A stretch of 64,000 bases of DNA from CAYPNF01 sp964411985 (GTDB taxonomy: Bacteria > Verrucomicrobiota > Verrucomicrobiia > Limisphaerales > J093), in assembly GCA_964411985.1 (NCBI GenBank), contig CAYPNF010000011.1:1-64000 (forward strand), in the 5' to 3' direction. The first letter of the stretch is position 1. The number at the start of each line of letters is the position of its first letter. Under the pieces are notes generated by a model. It searched no databases. It had not been told where the DNA came from and saw only the letters and a program-made list of their open reading frames with translations. Made by a program: the position numbers and the translations under genes. This document shows, one piece after another, positions 17,803-27,974 of the stretch.

Positions 17803-18792
17803 ATGAAACCTCGCCCAAGAATTGTAGACCGGATCCTGGAGGCCATTCGCGAAAGCCGAAGCCTTTGTGTGGTGGGACATGTTAGGCCTGACGGGGACTG
17901 CATCGGCTCCCAGCTTGCCTTGGCTTTGGCCTTGCAAGCCGAAGGAAAGGAAGTGGTTTGCTGGAACGAGGATCGCATTCCCAAGAAGCTGGCATTCCTG
18001 GATCCAGACCGGGTGGTCGGACGCCCCGATGCCTCCGGACCTTTTGATTGCGTGATTGCGGCGGACTGCGCGAGCGTGGAGCGTTTGGGGGCGACTCGAA
18101 AAGCACTCAAGGAGGCCAAGGTGCTGATCAACATCGATCACCACGAGAGCAACACTCGGTACGGCGACCTGAACTGGGTGCATTCGCGATCTCCCTCCAC
18201 GGGAGAGTTGGTCTTTCGCCTGATGAAGTATGCGAATTGGCCCATCACTTCGCGCATCGCGGACTCCCTCTTTGTCGCGATCTCCACCGACACCGGTTCT
18301 TTTCAGTACCCAAGCACCCGTCCCGCCACTTTCGCTGCCGCTGGCGACTTGGTGAAGCGGGGCGCTGATCTTGGAGCCGTCTGCAATCACGTCTACCACT
18401 CCTATCCGCTCTCCCGGGTCCGGCTCCTGCGTCATGTCTATAATCGGTTCCGGATGACGGAGGACGAACGGATCGCCTGGTTCTGGCTCAAGCCGGCCGA
18501 TTTCGCCCGAACCGGAGCTGACAAGAGTGATGCCGAGGGCCTGATTGATCATATTCGCGCCATCGAGCCCGTGGTGGTGGCGGTGGTCTTTGAAGAAGTA
18601 GGCCCGAATCTGACCCGGGTCAGTCTCCGTTCCAAAGATGAGCGAGTGAATGTGAACGAAGTGGCGGCTCGGTTCGGCGGCGGCGGACACGCGGCGGCCG
18701 CTGGTGCGCGCATTGAAGGGGCGCCTCTCTCGGTGCAGCGCCGCGTGGTGGCGGCCCTGCGGAAAGCTCTCGCCTCGCAAGACAGCCATTAA
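17803..18792 (+). CDS. nrnA: DHH-family oligoribonuclease / pAp phosphatase
   Basis: 329 aa from ATG 17803. The DHH phosphoesterase motifs are visible: VGHVRPDGDCIGSQLALALA, an ADCAS motif, and NIDHHESN (the DHH triad). The DHHA1 domain ends in the glycine-rich FGGGGHAAAAG. NrnA degrades short oligoribonucleotides and dephosphorylates pAp. Its placement between rbfA and truB is typical of several phyla. An upstream open frame (from 17692) overlaps rbfA and is not used. Confidence 0.92.
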   Translation: MKPRPRIVDRILEAIRESRSLCVVGHVRPDGDCIGSQLALALALQAEGKEVVCWNEDRIPKKLAFLDPDRVVGRPDASGPFDCVIAADCASVERLGATRKALKEAKVLINIDHHESNTRYGDLNWVHSRSPSTGELVFRLMKYANWPITSRIADSLFVAISTDTGSFQYPSTRPATFAAAGDLVKRGADLGAVCNHVYHSYPLSRVRLLRHVYNRFRMTEDERIAWFWLKPADFARTGADKSDAEGLIDHIRAIEPVVVAVVFEEVGPNLTRVSLRSKDERVNVNEVAARFGGGGHAAAAGARIEGAPLSVQRRVVAALRKALASQDSH

Positions 18793-18814
18793 CAGGTTCT
18801 CCTCAGTTCTCCCC

Positions 18815-19531
18815 ATGCAAACCTTTGACGCTCTCGACGGAGCCCTTCTCGTGGACAAACCCTCTGGCATCACTTCCCACGACGTGGTCGATGGGGTGCG
18901 GCGCACCTTCAGGCTCGCCAAGGTGGGCCATTGCGGGACCTTGGATCCCAATGCCACCGGCTTGCTCATTCTCGTCCTGGGAAAAGCCACCAAACTCTCT
19001 GAACGCCTGATGGGGGCTGACAAAGTCTACGAGGGCACCGCCAAGCTGGGGGAATCCACGAATACCTATGATACGGACGGCGAGTTGACAGGCTCCCTGC
19101 CCGTTCCTCCCCTGACTCTCGAGGAACTGAACCAGGCGGCGGACACTTTCTGCGGCGATCAGATGCAAGCTCCACCGATGGTTTCAGCGGTCAAGATCGG
19201 AGGGGTACCGTTGTACAAGTTGGCCCGCAAAGGGATCGAAGTGGAAAGAAAACCACGGCTGATCCATGTCTACAGTTTCGCTTTCAAGTCCTATCAGGAG
19301 CCTGTGGGAACGTTCCGGGTCGCCTGCACAAAGGGCACCTACGTTCGCAGCCTGGTGCATGATTTGGGTCAGAAGCTTGGCTGTGGAGCCCACTTGGCCA
19401 CTTTGCGCCGCACCGACTCCGGCCGCTTCTCCTTGTTAGACGCTCTGCCTTACCAGCAGATCCTGGATTTGCCACTCTCGGAGCTGGAAAAGCGTGTGGT
19501 TCCTTTCCTGAAATTGAGCACCTTGGAGTAG
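18815..19531 (+). CDS. truB: tRNA pseudouridine(55) synthase
   Basis: 238 aa from ATG 18815. The catalytic motif GHCGTLDPNATGLLILVLGK contains the nucleophilic Asp, preceded by LLVDKPSGITSHDVV. Later come the characteristic GTYVRSLVHDLGQKLGCGAH and the RTDSGRFSL element. TruB isomerises U55 in the T-loop of tRNAs. The C-terminus is short, so it probably lacks a PUA domain. Confidence 0.94.
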   Translation: MQTFDALDGALLVDKPSGITSHDVVDGVRRTFRLAKVGHCGTLDPNATGLLILVLGKATKLSERLMGADKVYEGTAKLGESTNTYDTDGELTGSLPVPPLTLEELNQAADTFCGDQMQAPPMVSAVKIGGVPLYKLARKGIEVERKPRLIHVYSFAFKSYQEPVGTFRVACTKGTYVRSLVHDLGQKLGCGAHLATLRRTDSGRFSLLDALPYQQILDLPLSELEKRVVPFLKLSTLE

Positions 19532-19593
19532 CCGCTTGGCCTCTCCGCAGGCCTCGAACAAGAGCCCCTATTCCAATTTCGTACACCCTAGCC

Positions 19594-20520
19594 ATGCAAG
19601 TCGTCAGCCAATCCTCCGAGCTCCAAGCTGGTGGACAACCGCTGTGCCTGGCGATCGGGGTGTTCGATGGCGTGCATCTCGGGCACCAGGCCGTGATTGG
19701 CCGGGCGGTGGAGGAGGCGCGGCGGACTCACGCCAAGCCGGCCGTCATCACTTTCGATCGACATCCCAACGCCGTGGTGGCCCCGGAGCGGGTCCCCTTG
19801 TCCATCGCCAGCCTGAACCATCGACTGGCCATCTTTGAGTCGCTTGGGGTGGAATCCTGCTGGATCATCCCGTTCGATGAAACCTTTAGCCGCCAGAGCG
19901 CGGAGGATTTCGTGAGGGGACTGGCCGCTGCCGCCAGCCCCATCGCAAGCATCAGCGTCGGGAGTACTTTCAACTTCGGCTACCGGCGCGGCGGTGACAT
20001 TGGTCTGCTGGAAAAACTGGGGTCCCAGCTGGGCTTCTCCGCCCACGGTCTCGCCCCGGTGACGGCCGCCGGCCTCACCATCAGCAGCACTCGAATCCGG
20101 GAAACCATCGCCTCGGGTGACTTGGTCATGGCCTCGGCCATGCTGGGGCGTCCCTATTCCGTGCGAGGCATGGTGGTCGAAGGGGATCATTTGGGACAGA
20201 AACTGGGATTCCCGACGGCGAACCTGGATGTGGCGGGTTTGGTTCTTCCTCCAACCGGAGTGTATGCCGCTCGGGCTTGCTGGCTGGGCAAAACCCGGCA
20301 AGCCGTGGTGAACCTTGGGAACCGTCCCACGCTCGCCCAACCAGCTCCCCGTTTACGCTTGGAGGCTCACCTCCTTGATTTTCAGGGAGACCTTTATGGC
20401 AAGGAGCTTGAGGTGGTTTTCGTTGGAAAACTCCGTGAGGAACGGAAGTTCGCCAACCTGGAGGCTTTGAAGGAACAGATTGCCGCCGACATCCGCGAGG
20501 CCGGCAAGCGTTTGCGATAG
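19594..20520 (+). CDS. ribF: Bifunctional riboflavin kinase/FAD synthetase
   Basis: 308 aa. The N-terminal FAD-synthetase domain has IGVFDGVHLGHQAVIGRAV (nucleotidyltransferase GxFDGxHxGH) and SSTRIRETIASGDL. The C-terminal riboflavin-kinase domain has GFPTANLDVAGLVLPPTGVY and NLGNRPTL. It converts riboflavin to FMN and FAD. It closes the nusA cluster; the next gene is a separate functional group. Confidence 0.94.
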   Translation: MQVVSQSSELQAGGQPLCLAIGVFDGVHLGHQAVIGRAVEEARRTHAKPAVITFDRHPNAVVAPERVPLSIASLNHRLAIFESLGVESCWIIPFDETFSRQSAEDFVRGLAAAASPIASISVGSTFNFGYRRGGDIGLLEKLGSQLGFSAHGLAPVTAAGLTISSTRIRETIASGDLVMASAMLGRPYSVRGMVVEGDHLGQKLGFPTANLDVAGLVLPPTGVYAARACWLGKTRQAVVNLGNRPTLAQPAPRLRLEAHLLDFQGDLYGKELEVVFVGKLREERKFANLEALKEQIAADIREAGKRLR

Positions 20521-20593
20521 GGGGGGGGTTGAGTCGAGAACTGAACAGAATGGGGCCGGTCTGTGTCCAACGAGGCGGATAAATTGTGTCAAC

Positions 20594-21583
<990 letters not shown>

Positions 21584-21611
21584 TCGTGATTCAGCCTTGG
21601 GAGGACATGCC

Positions 21612-22568
21612 GTGATCCCGCGAGAGATCCTGAAAAAGATACGCATGGTTGAATTGCGCACGAGACGACTCGTGAGCGAAAGCCTCGCCGGCCAGTATCA
21701 TAGCGTGTTCAAAGGGCAGGGCATGAACTTCGACGAGGTGCGCGAGTACCAACCCGGGGACGATGTGCGCACGATCGACTGGAATGTCACCGCGCGGATG
21801 AACCATCCCTTCGTCAAGAAGTTCGTGGAGGAACGCGAGCTGACGGTGATGCTCGTGGTGGATCTGAGCGGCTCGGGCCTCTTTGGCTCCATCCAACAGT
21901 CCAAGCGCGAGCTCGCCGCGGAGATTGCTTCCGTGCTGGCCTTCTCGGCCATGCGCAACAACGACAAGGTGGGGCTGATTCTCTTTACCGACAAGGTGGA
22001 GAAGTTCATCCCTCCGCGCAAAGGACGGCACCACATCTTGCGCGTCGTCCGGGAAATCCTGTTCTTTGAACCCGAGAACCGGGGAACCGACCTGAACCAT
22101 GCCCTTGAGTTTCTCGGGCGAGTCACCTCGCATCGCGCCATCGTGGTGATCCTCTCCGATTTTCTCGGACAGACGGTTCCCACCCGAATGGACATTGCCT
22201 CGCATCTGAAACGCAACGTTGTGCTTTCCGACACGCTGGCCCAATCCTCCCTCACGGCGCTTCGCCAGGCAAACCGGCGGCATGACGTGGTGGCGGTGCA
22301 GGTGCTGGACCGCTTCGAAATGGAGTTGCCCGCGCTGGGCTATGTGGTGCTCAAAGACGCCGAGACGGGCGAGGTCTTCGAGATCAACACCGGGGATGAA
22401 CGGAAGCGAACGGCGTTTGCGCGGCGCCAGCAGCAGTTTCGGGCGGATCTGGAGAAGCTGTTCCATTCCGCCGGGATCGACTTCATTCAGCTTCGCACGG
22501 ATCAACCTTACGCGGCTGCTTTGGGTCGTTTCTTTGAGGCTCGGGAACGGCGGCGTCTGCGGGGTTGA
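21612..22568 (+). CDS. DUF58 domain protein of the Bat operon
   Basis: 318 aa. GTG at 21612 has GGAGG seven bases upstream; a TTG at 21597 is overlapped by that ribosome site. The DUF58 motif VREYQPGDDVRTIDWNVTAR is followed by a VWA-like region with VVDLSGSGLFG (an incomplete MIDAS) and VILSDFLGQ. DUF58 proteins accompany MoxR and VWA genes and are thought to form a MoxR-dependent complex. It starts 28 bases after moxR. Confidence 0.9.
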   Translation: MIPREILKKIRMVELRTRRLVSESLAGQYHSVFKGQGMNFDEVREYQPGDDVRTIDWNVTARMNHPFVKKFVEERELTVMLVVDLSGSGLFGSIQQSKRELAAEIASVLAFSAMRNNDKVGLILFTDKVEKFIPPRKGRHHILRVVREILFFEPENRGTDLNHALEFLGRVTSHRAIVVILSDFLGQTVPTRMDIASHLKRNVVLSDTLAQSSLTALRQANRRHDVVAVQVLDRFEMELPALGYVVLKDAETGEVFEINTGDERKRTAFARRQQQFRADLEKLFHSAGIDFIQLRTDQPYAAALGRFFEARERRRLRG

Positions 22569-22579
22569 AGAAGGGACCG

Positions 22580-23203
22580 ATGCAAACGAATTCTCACGCC
22601 CTCATCGTGCCACCGCCCGGGTCCTCCCTCGGCACCAATGCCCTGGGCGGCGATCTTCGTCCCGCAAAGCCGCCCTTGGCCATCCCTGCCGGGTGGAGTT
22701 GGCTGGGCTGGGTCATCGCGGTTTTGGCGCTGGCCGCGTTTGCGTGGTGGTTGAGAAAACGCTGGCGGAAGAAACAGGAAGCTCCCCTTCCTGAGCCGGT
22801 CATCCCCGCCCATATTCGGGCTGGTGAGCGTTTGCGCGCCGCACTGGAGTTCTTCCACGATCCAGAGCGATTCTGTGTTCTGGTTTCCTCCGCCATACGC
22901 TCTTACCTCGAAGACCGTTTTGACTTGCATGCTCCGGATCGAACGACCGAGGAGTTTTTGGAGGAGGTTCAATACAGTCCCAAACTGTCGTTGGCACACA
23001 AGCAATTGCTGTCCGACTTCCTTTCCCAGTGTGACATGGTGAAATTCGCCCGGTACGAGCCGTCGCGTCCGGAGTTGCAGGCGCTTTTCGATGCCGGGAA
23101 TCGGCTGGTGAGCGAGACTTCACTGCAGGCGATCTCCACTGACGGCACTCCTGCGGCTGGCGGTCCGGGGAGTCCTGGGAGCGGGGGAGGAGGGACCTCA
23201 TGA
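22580..23203 (+). CDS. DUF4381-like membrane protein of the Bat operon
   Basis: 207 aa from ATG 22580. After a Pro-rich N-terminus a single transmembrane helix (WSWLGWVIAVLALAAFAWWL) precedes a basic stop-transfer RKRWRKK. A cytoplasmic helical domain follows (RAGERLRAALEFFHDPERFC; TEEFLEEVQYSPKLSLAHKQ). The C-terminus is Gly/Ser-rich. This topology and position match the small DUF4381 protein between DUF58 and batA in other operons. Its stop codon overlaps the batA start by 4 bases. Confidence 0.8.
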   Translation: MQTNSHALIVPPPGSSLGTNALGGDLRPAKPPLAIPAGWSWLGWVIAVLALAAFAWWLRKRWRKKQEAPLPEPVIPAHIRAGERLRAALEFFHDPERFCVLVSSAIRSYLEDRFDLHAPDRTTEEFLEEVQYSPKLSLAHKQLLSDFLSQCDMVKFARYEPSRPELQALFDAGNRLVSETSLQAISTDGTPAAGGPGSPGSGGGGTS

Positions 23204-24198
23204 TCCGGTTCGAGAGTCCGTGGTGGCTGCTGGCGCTGCTGATTCTGCCCCTGGCTGCCTGGCTTCGGGGAAAGCGCGGCGGACAGCCGGCTTTTCTCTA
23301 TTCTTCGGTCAGCCTGGTCAAAGGAGTTGCCGGGGTGACTCGTTCGCATGCCGGCCGCATTCTCTTGGCGCTGCGCTGGCTGACTCTCATTCTCGTGATT
23401 CTCGCCCTTGCCCGCCCGCAGTTGGGAGAGGGTTTGGCCAAAATCAAGGCCAGCGGAATCGACATCGTGGTTGCGCTGGACCTCTCCGGTAGCATGCGGT
23501 CCGAGGATTTCGAGATTCGCGGCCAGCGGGTCAACCGGCTGGAAATCGCCAAGGATGTACTGCAGAGTTTCATTCAAAAACGCCTCAACGACCGCATCGG
23601 GCTGGTGGCTTTTGCCGGACGCCCTTACATTGTTTCCCCGCCCACGCTGGATCACGAGTTTCTCCTGGAAAACCTGGCGCGGTTGAAGCTGGGGATGATT
23701 GAGGACAGCACGGCCATCGGCTCGGCTCTTACCACCGCGGTGAACCGACTCCGCGATCTGCAGGCCAAGAGCAAGATTGTGATTCTCATGACCGATGGCC
23801 AAAACAACGCCGGCAAGGTGCCGCCCCTGACCGCTGCCGAGGTGGCGCAGACCCTCGGCATCAAGGTCTACACCATCGGAGTCGGCATCAAAGGCAAGGC
23901 TCCCATGCCGTATAACGATGGTTTCGGAAACAAGCGTTATGCCATGGTGGATGTGGACATTGACGAGGAGACATTGCAGCGAATCTCGGATCGCACCGGG
24001 GGTGCCTACTATCGCGCGGATAGTTCCGCTGCCCTGAGGGAGATTTACGCGACGATCGACCGCCTGGAGAAGACCGAAGCTGAACTCAAGAAGTACCAGC
24101 GGTACCGGGAACTCTTTCCCTTCCTGGCTTTGCCCGCCTTTGTTCTGCTGATGCTGGAGTTGATCCTGGCTAACACCGTTTGGAGGAAACTGCCCTGA
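23200..24198 (+). CDS. batA: BatA-type VWA membrane protein
   Basis: 332 aa. Two N-terminal transmembrane helices (WWLLALLILPLAAWL; ILLALRWLTLILVILALARP) precede a VWA domain with an intact MIDAS: ALDLSGSM, a Thr-containing segment, and MTDGQNNAG. A last helix (FPFLALPAFVLLMLELIL) is at the C-terminus. BatA and BatB probably form a membrane-bound, metal-dependent adhesion-type complex facing the periplasm. Start and stop overlap with both neighbours (ATGA type), indicating translational coupling. Confidence 0.92.
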   Translation: MIRFESPWWLLALLILPLAAWLRGKRGGQPAFLYSSVSLVKGVAGVTRSHAGRILLALRWLTLILVILALARPQLGEGLAKIKASGIDIVVALDLSGSMRSEDFEIRGQRVNRLEIAKDVLQSFIQKRLNDRIGLVAFAGRPYIVSPPTLDHEFLLENLARLKLGMIEDSTAIGSALTTAVNRLRDLQAKSKIVILMTDGQNNAGKVPPLTAAEVAQTLGIKVYTIGVGIKGKAPMPYNDGFGNKRYAMVDVDIDEETLQRISDRTGGAYYRADSSAALREIYATIDRLEKTEAELKKYQRYRELFPFLALPAFVLLMLELILANTVWRKLP

Positions 24199-26117
24199 TG
24201 CACTTTGCCTACCCATCGATACTCTGGATCATGGCCGTTGCCATCCCGCTCCTGGCCTGGTTCCTGGTTTGGAGTTGGTGCAAGAAACGTTCGCTCATGG
24301 CCCAATTTGTCCAGTCCCGGCTCCTAGCCCAATTGACCGTGGGTGTTTCCGCCACGCGCCAGAAGATTCGGATGGGGCTGGCGCTCCTGGCGGTTTCTTG
24401 CCTTTTGTTGGCGCTCGCCCAGCCTCAGTACGGTTTCGTGTGGGAAGAAGTCAAGCAGCGCGGATTGGACATCGTACTCGCGATTGACACCTCCCGCAGC
24501 ATGCTGACCACCGATGTTCAGCCGAACCGCCTCACCCGCGCCAAGCTGGCGGCCCAGGATTTGCTTGCCTGTTCCAAGAGCGATCGCCTCGGCCTCGTGG
24601 CTTTTGCTGGCAGTGCCTTTTTGCAGTGTCCCTTGACCCTGGATGAAGAAGCGTTTCGGCAAAGCGTCGCTGCTCTCGACACCTCTATCATTCCTCAAGG
24701 CGGATCCGCTCTTTCCGATGCCATCGAGACGGCTCTCTCCGCCTTCAAGGAAGGCGACAGTCTCAAGGCGATTCTGATTTTGACCGACGGTGAGGATCAC
24801 GAGGGGGGGGCGGTGGAAGCTGCCGAGAAAGCCGCCAAGGCGGGTGCACGAGTGTACACGATGGGGATCGGTACCGCCCAAGGCGATCGAATCCGGGTGG
24901 TGGACGAGAAGGGGAAGACCTCTTTCCTGACCGATGAATCTGGAAAGCAGGTGACTTCCCAGCTCAACGAAGACTTGCTGCGCAAGATCGCCCAGGCTGG
25001 CCAGGGAGAGTATTTGCAGCTCAAGGGCGCCAACGACATGGCTATGCTTTACAATGCGCGGCTCGCCACTTTGCCCCGGGCCGAGATTGCTTCCCGATTC
25101 CTGCAACAGTTCAAACACCGATTCCAATGGCCCTTGGGGCTAGCCCTGCTCCTGCTGCTGGTGGAGATGTTACTTCCCGAGCAGCGACGGGTGGCGCGGC
25201 CTGGGCAGAAGCCCGAAGCGGAGGGTTGGCGAAAGGCTTTCGTGACACTGGCCGTTGCCCTCAGCATCGGGCTTGCTCATGGATCCAGCGGCAGTGCCCT
25301 GCGCGACTACGAATCCGGGCGCTATCGCGAGTCTCAGCAGGAATACCAGCGCCAGTTGCAGAAGTCCCCCAAGGATCCTCGTCTCCAATACAACGTCGGC
25401 ACCGCGGCTCTCCGTGCCGGGGATTTTCTGCAGGCTTCCAATCATCTCGACTCTGCCACTCGTTCCGGTGATCCCGACTTGCTCAAGCGCACATACTACA
25501 ACTTGGGGAACACCATGTACCGTGTGGGCGAAAAGGCTGGCGCTCCGGAGGAAATGAAGGCGAGTTGGGAGGAGGCCATCCGCCATTTCGACAGCACTCT
25601 CCAACTGGATCCCAAGGACGAAGACGCCAAGCACAACCGGGAGTTCGTTGCCAAGAAACTCGAGGAACTTCAGCAACAACAACAGCAGCAGAATCAGGAT
25701 CAGAAAGACCAGAAGCAGGATCAGGACAAGGATCAAAAGCAACAGGAGCAGAATCAGAAGAAGGACGATAAAGACCAGAAAGATCAGCAGGAACAGTCCA
25801 AGCAGGATCAACAGAAGGAGAAGGAAAAGGATCCTTCGCAGCAGAGCTCCAAGGACGATCCCAAGCAGAGTGAGGCGCAGGACGAGAAGTCCCCCCCCAA
25901 GCCGGACCAGGATGGACAGAAATCCCAGCCTCAACCTCAGCCTCAGCCCAAAGAGGGCAAGGAGCAACCTGCGGGTGAGGCTGCCGCCAAGGCAGGTCAA
26001 ATGACCCCGGAACAGGCCCGGCAACTCCTGGACATGCTCAAGGCCGATGACAAGATGATGATCTTCTCCACCCCGCCCCCTTCGGAACGGAAAGCCCGTG
26101 TGCGCCGTGAATGGTAA
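24198..26117 (+). CDS. batB: BatB-BatC fusion: VWA domain plus TPR and charged low-complexity tail
   Basis: 639 aa from ATG 24198, overlapping the batA stop. Residues about 1-330 are BatB: two N-terminal helices, MIDAS AIDTSRSMLTTD, ILTDGEDHEGGA, and a helix LGLALLLLLVEML. Residues about 360-480 are TPR repeats as in BatC (YESGRYRESQQEYQRQLQKS; YYNLGNTMYRVGEKAG). Residues about 485-610 are almost entirely Gln, Lys, Asp and Glu. BatB and BatC are separate genes in Bacteroides and Leptospira. Here they are one frame. Confidence 0.9.
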   Translation: MHFAYPSILWIMAVAIPLLAWFLVWSWCKKRSLMAQFVQSRLLAQLTVGVSATRQKIRMGLALLAVSCLLLALAQPQYGFVWEEVKQRGLDIVLAIDTSRSMLTTDVQPNRLTRAKLAAQDLLACSKSDRLGLVAFAGSAFLQCPLTLDEEAFRQSVAALDTSIIPQGGSALSDAIETALSAFKEGDSLKAILILTDGEDHEGGAVEAAEKAAKAGARVYTMGIGTAQGDRIRVVDEKGKTSFLTDESGKQVTSQLNEDLLRKIAQAGQGEYLQLKGANDMAMLYNARLATLPRAEIASRFLQQFKHRFQWPLGLALLLLLVEMLLPEQRRVARPGQKPEAEGWRKAFVTLAVALSIGLAHGSSGSALRDYESGRYRESQQEYQRQLQKSPKDPRLQYNVGTAALRAGDFLQASNHLDSATRSGDPDLLKRTYYNLGNTMYRVGEKAGAPEEMKASWEEAIRHFDSTLQLDPKDEDAKHNREFVAKKLEELQQQQQQQNQDQKDQKQDQDKDQKQQEQNQKKDDKDQKDQQEQSKQDQQKEKEKDPSQQSSKDDPKQSEAQDEKSPPKPDQDGQKSQPQPQPQPKEGKEQPAGEAAAKAGQMTPEQARQLLDMLKADDKMMIFSTPPPSERKARVRREW

Positions 26118-26162
26118 AGCGGGTTGAAAACCTCAAGGCAAAGAAGCAGACTTTCCCCATCG

Positions 26163-27974
26163 ATGCTGTATCGGTTTCCAGTACGAAATAGGATCCCGGC
26201 CTGGCTGGCCTGGGTGGGATTCCTGTGGCTTGCGGCCCCGATGCTCCTGGCGGCCACCCTGACCGCCACCTTGGAACCCGACTCTGTGTCCGTAGGAGAA
26301 AGCACTACCTTAACTTTGCTGTTCGAGAACGGCCGCCCTGATGGCACCGTGACGATTCCGGAGGTGAAGAACCTTTCCATCAAGGCTGCGGGAAAGAGTA
26401 GCGGAATGGCGCTCCTTAACGGTCAAATGACCACCTCTCTCACCTTGACCTATGTCGTTACCCCGCTCCAACCAGGGGAGTACGTGATTCCGGCGGTGGT
26501 GGCCAATGTCGATGGCAAGCGTGTCCAAAGCCAACCCGTCAAGTTGACGGCCATGAAAGCGGGTGCCAGTGCGGAGGGATCAGGCTCTGCCCCGAAATTT
26601 GCTTTTCTCAAGCTGCTCGTGCCTCGGACCGAAGTTTACGTGGGCGAAATCCTTCCGGTGGAAGTGAGGTTGTACGTCGTCAATGGCAGAGATCTCCAGT
26701 GGACCCCTCTGGCTGCGGATGGGTTTGTACTTGGAAAAATGGTGAACGCTCCTCAAACGCGGGTCCAGTCTGGCCAGATCGTGTATCAGGTGGTGGCATT
26801 CAAGACGACGGCCACGGCCACCAAGACCGGAGTGCTCAAATTGGGTCCCGCAGAATGTGACCTGAATCTCCTCATCCCTCAATCCCGTCGCCAGCGGTCC
26901 AACGATCCGTTCGATAGTTTCTTCAACGATTCCTTCTTTGGGCCGCGGGCCGAGCTCAAACCAACCCACCTCGTGAGCGAGACGCAGGAGATCACGGTCA
27001 AGCCTCTCCCTTCCGCCAATGCCCCGCGGGGTTTCTCCCCCGCCGTCGGGGAGTTCAGCCTTCAGGTGAGCGCAGGACCCACCAATGTGGCAGTCGGAGA
27101 CCCGGTCACCCTGCGAATCCAGGTCGCCGGCAAGGGGGCCCTGGACACCATTTCCCCGCCTTCGATGGAAGGTTTTCGACAGTTCAAGGTCTATCCTCCC
27201 ACCAGTAAAGTGGACGTGACGGATGACCTCGGGATGGAAGGTGTCAAAACCTTCGAGGTCTCCGTGGTGCCGGAGAGCACGGAGGTGAAGGAGATCCCCC
27301 CGATCGCCTTCAGTTACTTCAGCGCAGCCGCAGGCGCGTACCAAACCCTTCAACAAGCTGCGATTCCCATCGTGGTGCGGCCTTCGGCCTCGCAACCGAC
27401 GTTGACGGTGAGCGGCACAAACGCAGTGGCGGTACCGAACCCTGCTGCGCCCCCTCAAGCCATTGTTCATATCAAAGCCCGATCTGGCGAGTTGACGGCG
27501 GCGCTGGTGCCGCTCGTGGCTCGGCCTTGGTTTCTCGGGTTGCAGGCGTTGCCTTTCCTGATCTGGGGTGTCCTCCTGGGAGTCGTGAAGTATCGGGAAC
27601 ACCTCAGCCGCAATCCCCGGTTGGTGCGCCGGCAAAGAGTGCGCAAGATCGTGCGTGAAGGTTTGGAGGGATTGAGACAATCTGCTTCCGCCCGCGATAC
27701 CGATGCGTTCTTCGCCTCCCTCTTCAAGCTCCTGCAGGAGCAACTAGGTGAGCGACTCGATCTTCCCGCGGCTTCGATCACCGAGGCCGTCGTGGACCAA
27801 AACCTGCGGCAGCGCGGGCTTCCCCAGGATGTGGAGGCCGAATTGCGCGAGTTGTTCCAATTCTGCAACCAGGCCCGCTATGCACCGTCGCAAATGGCCG
27901 GAGATCTCCAGGCGATCCAGTCGAGGGCCAACAACGTGTTTCATCGTCTTCAGGAATGGAATCCGACGGCATGA
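26163..27974 (+). CDS. batD: BatD-like protein
   Basis: 603 aa from ATG 26163, which begins a signal peptide (NRIPAWLAWVGFLWLAAPML); a TTG at 26124 is open too. The exported region has repeated immunoglobulin-like strands with the BatD phrases VSVGESTTLTLLFENG and VGDPVTLRIQVAGKGALDTI. A membrane helix (FLGLQALPFLIWGVLLGVVK) is followed by a cytoplasmic helical tail resembling the domain of the DUF4381-like partner (LREYFQ-type; ELRELFQFCNQARYAPSQ). BatD is thought to be the periplasmic arm of the Bat complex. Confidence 0.9.
   Translation: MLYRFPVRNRIPAWLAWVGFLWLAAPMLLAATLTATLEPDSVSVGESTTLTLLFENGRPDGTVTIPEVKNLSIKAAGKSSGMALLNGQMTTSLTLTYVVTPLQPGEYVIPAVVANVDGKRVQSQPVKLTAMKAGASAEGSGSAPKFAFLKLLVPRTEVYVGEILPVEVRLYVVNGRDLQWTPLAADGFVLGKMVNAPQTRVQSGQIVYQVVAFKTTATATKTGVLKLGPAECDLNLLIPQSRRQRSNDPFDSFFNDSFFGPRAELKPTHLVSETQEITVKPLPSANAPRGFSPAVGEFSLQVSAGPTNVAVGDPVTLRIQVAGKGALDTISPPSMEGFRQFKVYPPTSKVDVTDDLGMEGVKTFEVSVVPESTEVKEIPPIAFSYFSAAAGAYQTLQQAAIPIVVRPSASQPTLTVSGTNAVAVPNPAAPPQAIVHIKARSGELTAALVPLVARPWFLGLQALPFLIWGVLLGVVKYREHLSRNPRLVRRQRVRKIVREGLEGLRQSASARDTDAFFASLFKLLQEQLGERLDLPAASITEAVVDQNLRQRGLPQDVEAELRELFQFCNQARYAPSQMAGDLQAIQSRANNVFHRLQEWNPTA

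Noticed and set aside
25681..25960. CAGCAACAACAG-type tracts considered as a repeat array or CRISPR
   Set aside because: They are codon repeats for Gln/Lys/Asp within the BatBC protein tail, with no regular spacers.
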